DNA from: an uncultured Butyrivibrio sp.
Lineage (GTDB): Bacteria > Bacillota > Clostridia > Lachnospirales > Lachnospiraceae
NCBI GenBank assembly: GCA_945928575.1
Contig: CAMENP010000005.1
Coordinates: 1-64,000, forward strand
Length of the DNA: 64,000 nucleotides
Direction: 5' to 3'
Shown piece by piece: positions 38,456-46,286 of this stretch (its first letter is position 1; each line of letters opens with the position of its first letter). The position numbers and the translations under genes were made by a program. Below the pieces are notes generated by a model, which saw only the letters and a program-made list of their open reading frames with translations, had not been told where the DNA came from and did no database searches.

Positions 38456-39214
38456 ATGTTCCGATATGAGACACATTTGCACACATGTGAAGGAAGCATG
38501 TGCGGGGTTACTCCCGGAAGCATGTATCCACAGTATTATAAAGATTTAGGATATGACGGTATTTTTATAACAGACCATTTTTTTAACGGCAATACAAGGA
38601 TTCCCAAGTATGACAGCTGGGAACGGCGCGTCAACGAATTCTGCCTCGGCTATGAACATGCCAAAGAAGCCGGTGATGCAATAGGATTTCCTGTTTATTT
38701 CGGATGGGAAGCTAATTTTGAAGGTGATGAATTCCTGATTTACGGGCTTGATAAGGAATGGCTTTTAAATCATCCCGATATTCTCTCATACAGCCGCAGC
38801 AAACAATATGATATAGTACATGCCGACGGCGGTCTTGTTGTCCAGGCACATCCTTTCAGGGAGCGCGGATACTTGAGCTCAATCCACCTTAATCCGGAGA
38901 ATTGCGATGCCATGGAAGGATACAATTCATTTAATGAAGACTGGCATAATCACAATGCCGAGATTTATTGTACAAAACATAACATTTTCATGACATCAGG
39001 CTCCGACTTGCACAAAATAGGCTCCCTTGCTCCCGAAAGACATTACGGCATGGGATTTGAACATCCCATAAGGAGTGCCTCCGATTATGTCAATGCCATA
39101 TTAAACCGTGAAGGGACCATGCTGGTTCCTGACAGTTCACGTTCTCTTCCTGCAGACATTCACACCGAACTTCCGGTATATGTCAACACAAGAGCCATAG
39201 ACGGATGTATCTGA
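38456..39214 (+). CDS. PHP-domain metal-dependent phosphoesterase-like protein
   Basis: PHP (polymerase and histidinol phosphatase) fold. The metal-ligand motifs are 'YETHLHTCEGSMCG' near the start, 'GIFITDHFF', 'FGWEANFEG', 'VVQAHPFRERGY' and 'FMTSGSDLHKIG'. These fit the trinuclear metal centre. The protein is 252 residues. The ATG at 38456 is chosen because GGAGG lies 6 nt upstream; the track's TTG overlaps that site. Substrate is unknown; histidinol phosphate is not implied by context. A terminator follows. Confidence 0.88.
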   Translation: MFRYETHLHTCEGSMCGVTPGSMYPQYYKDLGYDGIFITDHFFNGNTRIPKYDSWERRVNEFCLGYEHAKEAGDAIGFPVYFGWEANFEGDEFLIYGLDKEWLLNHPDILSYSRSKQYDIVHADGGLVVQAHPFRERGYLSSIHLNPENCDAMEGYNSFNEDWHNHNAEIYCTKHNIFMTSGSDLHKIGSLAPERHYGMGFEHPIRSASDYVNAILNREGTMLVPDSSRSLPADIHTELPVYVNTRAIDGCI

Positions 39215-39221
39215 AACAGAA

Positions 39222-39255
39222 ACTGCCGGTTCCCGTATTCCGGGAAACCGGCAGT
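39222..39255. terminator. Terminator shared by PHP and DegV genes
   Basis: ACTGCCGGTTCCC pairs with GGGAAACCGGCAGT with a single imperfection. It lies between convergent genes. Confidence 0.75.
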
Positions 39256-39259
39256 AATA

Positions 39260-40129
39260 TTATCTGTCAATTCCGTAATGAATAAGCGCAAGCATATCCG
39301 GACCTGTATGGGCCCCGATAATCGGGCTTAACATTGTCATCCTGACTTTAAGTTCAGGATGTTTCTCGAGTATCATTTCTTTCAGTGTCTGTGCATCCTT
39401 CATACAATCGGCGCAGCTTATATATACCACATCGCTTACGGCCGGGTCATATGTAGCCTCAAACTTATCCACAAGCGCTTTAAGTGCAAGCTTATTGCCA
39501 CGTTTCTTATCTATCGTATCAAGCTTACCCTCACGGTTAATACAAAGTATCGGCTTAATATTAAGTGCTGTTCCGACAACTGCCGTTGCGGCAGATACAC
39601 GTCCGCCTCTCTTAAGATACATAAGATCTTCGACCTTAAACCAATGGCGTACCTTCAATGCATATTTTCTGAGCCACTCCGCATTCTCCGAAGCGCTCAT
39701 TCCTGCTTCTTTATTGGCAAATGCCGATTCAACCAGAAGTCCCATTCCGCCTGTTGCACTTAAAGAATCCACTATCTCAATAACAGCATCCGGATAATCT
39801 TCTTTAAGATTCTTGGCTGCAAGACATGCTGATTCATATGTATTACTGAGTCCGCTCGAAAGTGAAAGATATACTATATCATTCCCTTCTTTAACAAGCG
39901 GCTCAAAAAGATCCATATAATGTGTCGGTGTGATCTGGCTGGTCTGTGTCTTGACTTTCTGCCTGAGTTTCTCATAATAATTATGCATCATGGCATCGCT
40001 CTCCGGCTTATCGCAATAAAACGTCTCCTCGCCAAGTACATATTCCATCGGGACATATCTTATATCATGGCTGTCCGCGAAGTTCTTATCGATATCAAGT
40101 GAAACGTCTGAAAAAATTAAATAACTCAT
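39260..40129 (-). CDS. DegV family fatty-acid-binding protein
   Basis: DegV/FakB proteins bind a fatty acid and present it to the kinase FakA for phospholipid synthesis. The 289 residues start 'MSYLIFSDVSLDIDKNFAD' at 40129, which has GGAGG; the longer track version is not supported. Family marks are 'KTQTSQITPTHYMDLFEPL', 'DIVYLSLSSGLSNTYESACLA', 'IVDSLSATGGMGLLV', 'LMYLKRGGRVSAATAVVGTALNIKPIL' and 'GAHTGPDMLAL'. The bound lipid and partner kinase cannot be told from the window. Confidence 0.93.
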   Translation of the reverse strand: MSYLIFSDVSLDIDKNFADSHDIRYVPMEYVLGEETFYCDKPESDAMMHNYYEKLRQKVKTQTSQITPTHYMDLFEPLVKEGNDIVYLSLSSGLSNTYESACLAAKNLKEDYPDAVIEIVDSLSATGGMGLLVESAFANKEAGMSASENAEWLRKYALKVRHWFKVEDLMYLKRGGRVSAATAVVGTALNIKPILCINREGKLDTIDKKRGNKLALKALVDKFEATYDPAVSDVVYISCADCMKDAQTLKEMILEKHPELKVRMTMLSPIIGAHTGPDMLALIHYGIDR

Positions 40130-40169
40130 TTTTATCCTCCGAATGCTGTTTTCGCTTACTACGTTCAAC

Positions 40170-40198
40170 ATCATAACATACTATAACACAAATTGCAA
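40170..40198 (-). promoter_or_regulatory. Putative promoter of degV-like gene
   Basis: The minus strand has TTGCAA and TATGAT with a 17-bp spacer, 41 bp before the ATG. Confidence 0.6.
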
Positions 40199-40239
40199 TC
40201 TGTTATAATAATGTTACATTTTCATCCGGACGTAATGGA

Positions 40240-41190
40240 TTATTTATTTCTCTGTTCCATAGATTTAATAATATTATATATCACTCTGTGTACCGGTACT
40301 TCAACGGAATATTTATCCGCAATTCTGATAACACATCCGTTAAGCGTATCAATTTCCGTAGGTATTCCCTTCTCCATATCCTGAAGTGTTGACGAACGGT
40401 GCGCATATGTATCCGGGACAAGTTTAGAATAAAAAACATCCTTATATGCTGCCGCATCCGGCCAATATGTCTTATATCCGGCGGCATCCATAACATTGTA
40501 TGTCTCCTCTATAAGGCTGTTCATTATCTCAACCGCATTGCTCATTTCCGACATTGCCCCGTATGTGGTTCCCAGTATTGCGCCGAGTGGATTAAGAGTG
40601 GTATTAAAAAGCATTTTGGCCCACAACGCCTCTTCTATCGTATCCGAAACTTCACTCGGAATACCCGATGCGTTAATCGCATCGGCAAGAGGTTTCATGC
40701 ATTCGTTATCAAATCCGAATAACGAGCCGAGAAGAATCGGAGCTGTGTGAACCGTAACCTTGCTTGTACCCGGATTTTCTTTTTCAAATCCGGTTATGAT
40801 CCTTGCATTATACACTTTATCCTTACCGAATAATTCCGTGTATTTATCATCATTGCCCCATCCGTTCTGGAAAATGACAATGTGTCCGTCGTCGGCAATG
40901 ATGCCTCTGTTCTTACCAAGATTGTCTGCAATCTCGGAATTGGCAAGTGTTTTGGCGCTTATAATAACATAATCGTATGATTCCTTTATCTGTCCGTAAT
41001 CCCTGTATACCCGTACTTTGTCCTCCGGCGCACTCATCACGCCGAATATTCCTGTACGTTTTACACCGTTTTGCTCTATATAGTCCGCGGTCTTACCTCT
41101 TGCAACAATCGCTGTCTCCATATTTTCATTACTGATGGATGCCGCTATCGCCACACCTACTGCTCCTGCTCCGATAATTAATGCTTTCAT
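40240..41190 (-). CDS. Ketopantoate reductase (ApbA/PanE) family protein, copy 1
   Basis: NADPH-dependent reductase fold. The Rossmann motif 'ALIIGAGAVGVAIAASIS' opens the protein. 'YDYVIISAKTLANSEIADNLG', 'DGHIVIFQNGWGND' and the C-terminal helical domain with 'ALWAKMLFNTTLNPLGAILGTTYGAM' and 'HRSSTLQDMEKGIPTEIDTLNGCVI' match the family; the catalytic Lys is likely in 'WAKML'. It may be the pantothenate enzyme 2-dehydropantoate 2-reductase or a paralogue acting on another 2-oxo acid. A second member lies at 48737-49693. No panB/panC is near. Confidence 0.85.
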   Translation of the reverse strand: MKALIIGAGAVGVAIAASISNENMETAIVARGKTADYIEQNGVKRTGIFGVMSAPEDKVRVYRDYGQIKESYDYVIISAKTLANSEIADNLGKNRGIIADDGHIVIFQNGWGNDDKYTELFGKDKVYNARIITGFEKENPGTSKVTVHTAPILLGSLFGFDNECMKPLADAINASGIPSEVSDTIEEALWAKMLFNTTLNPLGAILGTTYGAMSEMSNAVEIMNSLIEETYNVMDAAGYKTYWPDAAAYKDVFYSKLVPDTYAHRSSTLQDMEKGIPTEIDTLNGCVIRIADKYSVEVPVHRVIYNIIKSMEQRNK

Positions 41191-41287
41191 TTTAACATCT
41201 CCTTTGGATTTAACCGGCTAAATCATACCACACAGAGCATTTTATTTCAAGACGGATACGTCAAGATAAAATTTTATATCTTTTTGA

Positions 41288-41316
41288 TTGACAAAGCACA
41301 TTGCAACGTGTATATT
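41288..41316 (+). promoter_or_regulatory. Strong sigma-A promoter of the DUF4234 gene
   Basis: Consensus TTGACA and TATATT with a 17-bp spacer, 46 bp before the ATG. Confidence 0.8.
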
Positions 41317-41361
41317 AGTAGTTGTATAAAATATATTAAATTTTTCAGGAGGAAAAAGGAT

Positions 41362-41700
41362 ATGCTTAAGAACCGTAATATCGCATTGGTAATCATTCTT
41401 TCAATCATTACCTGTGGTATCTACCAGCTCTATTGGTTATGGGTAACAATTTCATCACTTGATAACGAAGGTCAGGCAAGTAACATGCCGGCTGTTGCGC
41501 AGTTCATCTTAATGTTCTTCTATGTAGGATTCATTCTTTTCGGACTCAACGCAGATGCTAACATCAATGCTATCAAGGCTAAGAGGGGAATTCCTACAAC
41601 AGATAACAAGGTACTTTACATAATACTCGGTATTTTCTTACCAATCGTACTTGTATGCCTTGTACAGAACGAAATCAACAAGCTTACACCAGCTGCTTAA
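41362..41700 (+). CDS. Small DUF4234 membrane protein
   Basis: 112-residue protein starting 'MLKNRNIALVIILSIITCGIYQLYWLW', the hallmark of DUF4234. Two or three membrane helices are seen, at about 5-27, 45-65 and 85-105. The track begins at a TTG inside the promoter; the real ATG at 41362 has AGGAGG. Strong promoter and ribosome binding site suggest high expression. Its function is unknown. A terminator separates it from the DUF2752 gene, which could receive readthrough. Confidence 0.85.
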   Translation: MLKNRNIALVIILSIITCGIYQLYWLWVTISSLDNEGQASNMPAVAQFILMFFYVGFILFGLNADANINAIKAKRGIPTTDNKVLYIILGIFLPIVLVCLVQNEINKLTPAA

Positions 41701-41727
41701 TTCGTTTAACAACATATTGAAAGATAA

Positions 41728-41757
41728 GGGCTTTCGGCACATACCGGAAGCCCTTTT
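41728..41757 (+). terminator. Terminator after the DUF4234 gene
   Basis: GGGCTTTCGG and CCGGAAGCCC pair with one mismatch and are followed by TTTT. It ends only 9 bp before the DUF2752 start, so it may act as an attenuator for that gene. Confidence 0.7.
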
Positions 41758-41766
41758 GGTAATATT

Positions 41767-42144
41767 ATGAAAAAAAGATTATTTAATCTGGTCAAAATAT
41801 ATCTCATCGTGTCTGCAATCATGATTGCGTATGCCGTATTTTTCAACATTACAGGCATCGGTATCCCATGCATATTCAGACTCATAACGCATTTAAATTG
41901 TCCCGGATGCGGAATCAGCCGTTTCGCTCTCAACTGCCTTAAATTCAGGTTCAGTGATGCTATAGGTTATAACTATTTTGCACCATTCATAGTCATTTAC
42001 GTTGCATGGGTCATCATATACACTTCTGTAATTTATGTACGTACCGGCAGCCGCAGCCTCAATCCCAGGCCCGCCTGGTTAAATATCGCGTTTCTTATTC
42101 TGGTCATTATCTGGGGCATCGTCAGGAATTTTTTCAACCTCTGA
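41767..42144 (+). CDS. Small DUF2752 membrane protein
   Basis: 125-residue membrane protein with the DUF2752 signature 'HLNCPGCGISRFAL' near residues 42-55 and three helices (about 10-30, 75-97, 103-122). The paired cysteines of CPGCG are typical and may bind a metal. No clear ribosome binding site is seen; the DUF4234 terminator lies just upstream. Its last 66 bp overlap, in opposite orientation, the 3' end of the first LacI-sensor GGDEF gene. Function unknown. Confidence 0.8.
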   Translation: MKKRLFNLVKIYLIVSAIMIAYAVFFNITGIGIPCIFRLITHLNCPGCGISRFALNCLKFRFSDAIGYNYFAPFIVIYVAWVIIYTSVIYVRTGSRSLNPRPAWLNIAFLILVIIWGIVRNFFNL

Positions 42145-44031
42145 GCGCCTGCTGTGTTTTGAAAGGATTTTTTCCTTGTACATAGCTTTATCAGCTTCTT
42201 TGAAAACAGTATCAAAGTCAAAATCTTCACATACGCCGAACGCAACTCCTATGCTGGCTCCGATTTCGTAAATATCATTGAAACTGTTCCACGCCGCATC
42301 GAGATATCTTTTAATGTCTTTTCTAAGAACATATTCATCCGCCTCCGGAGTAAAAGAAACAGCACATATAACAAATTCATCGCCGCCAAATCTCGCACTG
42401 AGCTTATTGAGCATGGATGCATTCTTTATTGCATCCGCAACTATACTTATTGCATTATCGCCTTGTTTATGGCCGAAATTATCGTTAATGAATTTCAGTC
42501 CGTTTATGTCAATTGTCGCAACCATTATCCGCGCACCGATTGAAAGTGATGCTTCATTAATAATTCCAGGAAGCTCCTTGTAAAAGGCATTTCTGTTATA
42601 CAGTCCGGTAAGGTGGTCATATCTGTATATTTCTTCCATTGCTTTAGCAGTAAATTTAAGGTACCTCATGTTACGGTAACTGCTGATCGTATTATTCAAT
42701 AATGTGACGGTCTGTGCAATCGTTACATAATTATTAAGCTTAGGTTCAAAATAAAAAGCCGCAAAACCGAAAGGCACGCCAACAAAACTAAGTGCCGAAA
42801 ATACAATAGGATATGCTTTGACAAGTGCCGCACCGATACCCGGAAATACTTTCTTTCTGTCAAAATTAAGCCTTGTTCCCGAAATTGCCGAATCCGAAGC
42901 AAATATCCTTACCATTTCATCATCAAACGGCTGTTTTCTTTCATTCGAAATCGGATTAATATTTTCCTCAAGACAGTCCTTATTAACTGCAATCACAAGT
43001 TCCGTGAAATGGAATCTGCCAAGTCCGACAATGAAATCTTCTATTCTGTCACAAGAAATCATTTCAGCCGATACCGCATTCAATGTTCTCTCATTTTCCT
43101 GATAAGCAAACAATCTGTCCGACTGTTCCCTGAGCAAATCTCCCGTATTTACAACATAATCATTCTTGCCGCATCCACATGATGCGCCGTGTATCAATTC
43201 AAAAGGAACCGCATACTCTTTCCGGACCGGCTCGTTCTCTCTCATTTTATGTATTGTATCAATTATGGAATCTACCATTTTACCAAAGCTGCATCCGCAT
43301 GTGGTTATCGACGGAATATTCCATCTGGCTTCATCGATTCCGTCAAATCCCACAACTATAACATCTTCGGGAACACGGTATCCATGTTTCTGAAGTACAA
43401 CCGACGTAGTTACTGCCATTATGTCATTGGCACACACAAATGCTTCCGGAATCCTGCCGCTCTCAATAACCTTTAAGACAGCATCCCTGGTCGGTTCCTC
43501 CCAATAATCTCCGTATCCTATATTCTCAACTTCAAATTCCGGATCTTTCTCGCGCATGACATTTTTGAACACTTCTATCCTGTCATCCGACAACTTATTA
43601 TTCCTGTTGCCGGCGATAAAAAATATATTCCTCTTGCCATGAAAATCCACGACATGGCGTACTACTTCTTCAAAGCCTTTACTGTAATCAAATTTGTAAT
43701 TAACGCCTTCTATGATTCTGTCGCCAATGGTTATAACCGGTATGTTTCTCTTTGTCGCTTCCGCGCATACCTTAGTTCCGACATTTTTATCATAGAAATC
43801 TTCATCAAAGAATATCAACGCGTCAAGAATATCATAGTCAATCAGTTCAAATATTGACTTTTCTCCCAGTTCGTTCTTCGTGTCCCAGAACAAATCCGAG
43901 CATGTCTGATAAATAAACAGTCTCGCCCCGGCCTCAACAAGCTTGTCATTTAATCCGTTGATAAACTTAAGATGCCTGTGATCATTAGCTCTCGATATAC
44001 ATAATCCTACTATTTTGTAATCCTTAAACAC
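42079..44031 (-). CDS. Cytoplasmic LacI-type sensor - GGDEF diguanylate cyclase, paralogue 1
   Basis: 650 residues from a GTG start at 44031, chosen because AGGAGG precedes it and the N-terminus 'VFKDYKIVGLCISR' then aligns with paralogue 2. Residues 1-290 are a LacI/periplasmic-binding-protein-like sugar-sensor fold without a DNA-binding domain or signal peptide ('VPEDVIVVGFDGIDEARWNIPSITT'). CGC motifs occur at 245-247 and 285-287. Residues 300-460 form a second, GAF-like sensor region. A GGDEF domain follows with an intact signature ARFGGDEF at about 546-553. It should make c-di-GMP in response to a cytoplasmic ligand, plausibly a sugar. Its 3' end overlaps the convergent DUF2752 gene. Confidence 0.9.
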   Translation of the reverse strand: MFKDYKIVGLCISRANDHRHLKFINGLNDKLVEAGARLFIYQTCSDLFWDTKNELGEKSIFELIDYDILDALIFFDEDFYDKNVGTKVCAEATKRNIPVITIGDRIIEGVNYKFDYSKGFEEVVRHVVDFHGKRNIFFIAGNRNNKLSDDRIEVFKNVMREKDPEFEVENIGYGDYWEEPTRDAVLKVIESGRIPEAFVCANDIMAVTTSVVLQKHGYRVPEDVIVVGFDGIDEARWNIPSITTCGCSFGKMVDSIIDTIHKMRENEPVRKEYAVPFELIHGASCGCGKNDYVVNTGDLLREQSDRLFAYQENERTLNAVSAEMISCDRIEDFIVGLGRFHFTELVIAVNKDCLEENINPISNERKQPFDDEMVRIFASDSAISGTRLNFDRKKVFPGIGAALVKAYPIVFSALSFVGVPFGFAAFYFEPKLNNYVTIAQTVTLLNNTISSYRNMRYLKFTAKAMEEIYRYDHLTGLYNRNAFYKELPGIINEASLSIGARIMVATIDINGLKFINDNFGHKQGDNAISIVADAIKNASMLNKLSARFGGDEFVICAVSFTPEADEYVLRKDIKRYLDAAWNSFNDIYEIGASIGVAFGVCEDFDFDTVFKEADKAMYKEKILSKHSRRSEVEKIPDDAPDNDQNKKRDI

Positions 44032-44092
44032 AGAATCCTCCTTTAAGTCTGCATGCCGCCCATTCCCAAGTTCCCTTGGTCTCCTTTTATTC

Positions 44093-44140
44093 AAAAATGC
44101 CCTTAGGCCGCAATACTGATTGCGTTAACTAAGGGGCATT
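44093..44140 (-). terminator. Terminator of tRNA-Gly copy 1
   Basis: On the minus strand AATGCCCCTTAG pairs with CTAAGGGCATT, with an inner GCAAT/ATTGC stem, and is followed by a T run. It separates the tRNA from the GGDEF gene. Confidence 0.75.
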
Positions 44141-44157
44141 CGGTACAAATAAAAATA

Positions 44158-44229
44158 AGCGCGAGACGGGGATCGAACCCGCGACCTTCTCCTTGGCAAG
44201 GAGACGCTCCACCACTGAGCCACTCGCGC
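44158..44229 (-). tRNA. tRNA-Gly (GCC), copy 1
   Basis: The 7-bp acceptor stem GCGCGAG/CTCGCGC, D arm GGCTCAGTGGTGGAGC, anticodon stem-loop CTCCTTGCCAAGGAG with anticodon GCC, and T arm GCGGGTTCGATCCCCGT are all present. The discriminator is U. CCA is not encoded. It is identical to copy 2. Confidence 0.97.
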
Positions 44230-44257
44230 ACATCGCGTTAATCACAACGCAATATGT

Positions 44258-44286
44258 ACTATACATCATAGATATGTATTTGTCAA
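44258..44286 (-). promoter_or_regulatory. Promoter of tRNA-Gly copy 1
   Basis: The minus strand carries TTGACA and TATAGT, 17 bp apart. A small GCGTT/AACGC hairpin lies between the promoter and the tRNA. Confidence 0.75.
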
Positions 44287-44335
44287 TATACTTTAACAGA
44301 ATTTTTGTTAAAATATTAACTTTTCTGTTTTAAAT

Positions 44336-44360
44336 GCCGCGCACCATTCCAGTGCGCGGC
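44336..44360 (-). terminator. Hairpin after the GH5 gene
   Basis: GCCGCGCAC and GTGCGCGGC form a perfect 9-bp GC-rich stem 14 bp past the stop codon. The following T tract is weak. Confidence 0.65.
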
Positions 44361-44373
44361 CAAAATATATATT

Positions 44374-46155
44374 TTATTTAGCTGGGCCATATGTAAATGT
44401 TACGGAGATTGTCTGAATCTGTGTATAATCTTCCGGAACAATTACACCTGTAGGATTAGCTGATGCAGGGTCTCCGTCAGAAGTTCTTGCTTCTGCAGGT
44501 ACCTTATCAACCCATCCGTTGTAAAGATTAAGTCTTGTACACTTCTTATTGTCAGATGTTGTATACCACTTATCTTTGATATCAACTTTCTCGCCGTTAA
44601 TGTCAAGTTCCTGAATATCAATTACATATCCAGGGAAGAGTGTTTCACCGTTGTAAATACCGATTGCTGAAAATGCAAAACTTGTAGCATACTTTCCGGC
44701 TGTCTCTGTGAAATCAAGGGATACAGTGTATGTACCTTCACCTGTTACAACGGCTTCTTCTGCCTTGATACCCGATGTGCTTCCTGACGGATGATCATCA
44801 CCGACTGCATAACTTACCTGATAATCGCTTGAGTTGAACATAATCCATGCAGTACCGTCTTCTATAACAACGTCCTGTGCATCGGATTCTGCCTTCTGTG
44901 TTTTCTTAAGTGCTGCTGCCTTAAGTTCTTCGGCATCTGTATCTTTCTGGCTTGCAAAGCTGTGCTTTGTAATGATCTTAGCCACATCGTCATATTTCAT
45001 CTTACATGTGCTTCTGTCATATACGGTGCTGCAATCCCAAAGCATCGGCGCATATCCGTATGCATCGCAGTTATTGAGGAAGTTCTCATAATAATTGCAC
45101 ATGTCTTCGCCGCCTTCGCTCTTTAAGACACCCCACTCACCAATGATTACGCCGTATCCGGCATCTGTAAACTTAGTAAGTGTCTGAAGTGTTGTGTTCA
45201 TATTGGTGTAATCTGCCTTAACGCCCCAGTTAGCCACACTTCCGTCGATACAATAGTTAGACGGATCATAGTAATGAACTGATACGATAAGCTTATCTTT
45301 GGCTGTATCTGTAGGCATCTTATATCTGTCATCGCAGGTCTTTGCAATGTTAGTATCATATCCAGGTATAAGGAGGAATCTTGTCTCGTTATATCCGCCT
45401 GCTGCTCTTACAACATCAACAAACGTCTGGTTAATAGTATTAACTGTCTCGTAGCATTCATCCTGTGTAAGAACACCTGTCTGCTTACCTGCTGTATTCT
45501 TCCAGTTATCGTTAAGTCTGTCTCCGAGTTCCTCGTTAGCGCCCTCGAATACGACTCTCTCATCATAATCCTTGAAGCCTTCTGCAATATTCTTCCACAT
45601 CTCTTTGTAAAGAGTCATTGCACTTTCACGAACTGATGTATCCTCGTCACCGAACATACCCCACCACTGATTGTCCCAATGGTCATTAATGATAACCTTC
45701 ATATCGGCATCAAGTGCATATCCGACAACTTCTTTAATTCTGTCCATGAACTCCTGTCTGATAGTATAATCACCATCTTCGTAATTAATGGCACATGTCC
45801 ATGCAATAGGAATACGGATTGAGTCAAATCCCGCATCCTTCATTCCCTGTACCATCTCTTTGGTAGTAACAGGCTGTCCCCAGTTAGTCTCATAAAGGTT
45901 AATGGCTGAATTAGTACCGAGCTTACTGCGATCACCTGATTCAAGGGTATTACCGAGGTTAATACCGTTACCCATAAGTCTTGTAAACTCAATCGCAGTC
46001 ATATCAGTGTATTCGCTGCTCTCGCCTGACTGTGTCTCATTTTCTCCGGCTGCCTTGGTATCTGTGCTTGATTTCTTACCGCATCCGCAGATTGCCGTAA
46101 TTACCATTGCAAGAATCAGAAGAAGTGCCGTGAAACGTAATTTTTTAGATCTCAT
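44374..46155 (-). CDS. GH5 endoglucanase-like lipoprotein with C-terminal beta-sandwich
   Basis: Cell-surface glycoside hydrolase likely acting on cellulose or other beta-1,4-glucans. Signal peptide 'LRFTALLLILAMVITAICGC' ends in an ICGC lipobox (lipid Cys25), followed by a Ser/Glu-rich linker. The GH5 barrel spans about 50-400: 'NLGNTLES', 'GFDSIRIPIAWT', 'VIINDHWDNQWW', acid/base Glu208 in 'VFEGANEEL', and nucleophile Glu340 in 'VIIGEWG'. Residues 425-593 form a separate beta-rich domain, possibly a carbohydrate-binding module; I do not recognise its family. A GGAAATAAT/ATTATTTCC inverted repeat lies in its leader. It is bracketed by two sensor-GGDEF genes. Confidence 0.92.
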   Translation of the reverse strand: MRSKKLRFTALLLILAMVITAICGCGKKSSTDTKAAGENETQSGESSEYTDMTAIEFTRLMGNGINLGNTLESGDRSKLGTNSAINLYETNWGQPVTTKEMVQGMKDAGFDSIRIPIAWTCAINYEDGDYTIRQEFMDRIKEVVGYALDADMKVIINDHWDNQWWGMFGDEDTSVRESAMTLYKEMWKNIAEGFKDYDERVVFEGANEELGDRLNDNWKNTAGKQTGVLTQDECYETVNTINQTFVDVVRAAGGYNETRFLLIPGYDTNIAKTCDDRYKMPTDTAKDKLIVSVHYYDPSNYCIDGSVANWGVKADYTNMNTTLQTLTKFTDAGYGVIIGEWGVLKSEGGEDMCNYYENFLNNCDAYGYAPMLWDCSTVYDRSTCKMKYDDVAKIITKHSFASQKDTDAEELKAAALKKTQKAESDAQDVVIEDGTAWIMFNSSDYQVSYAVGDDHPSGSTSGIKAEEAVVTGEGTYTVSLDFTETAGKYATSFAFSAIGIYNGETLFPGYVIDIQELDINGEKVDIKDKWYTTSDNKKCTRLNLYNGWVDKVPAEARTSDGDPASANPTGVIVPEDYTQIQTISVTFTYGPAK

Positions 46156-46182
46156 CTCTAAAACTCCTTTTCTTTTTTATGT

Positions 46183-46204
46183 GGAAATAATCAATATTAT
46201 TTCC
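46183..46204 (-). promoter_or_regulatory. Inverted repeat in the GH5 leader
   Basis: GGAAATAAT and ATTATTTCC form a perfect 9-bp inverted repeat with a 4-nt loop, 28 nt upstream of the GH5 ATG. It could be an operator or an mRNA 5' stabilising hairpin. Confidence 0.4.
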
Positions 46205-46286
46205 ATTCACCACTTCTTCAATATAATATTTCAGGCGAATATTGTACATAGTAATTTTTAGTGCGATATGGTGTAATTTTTGTATT

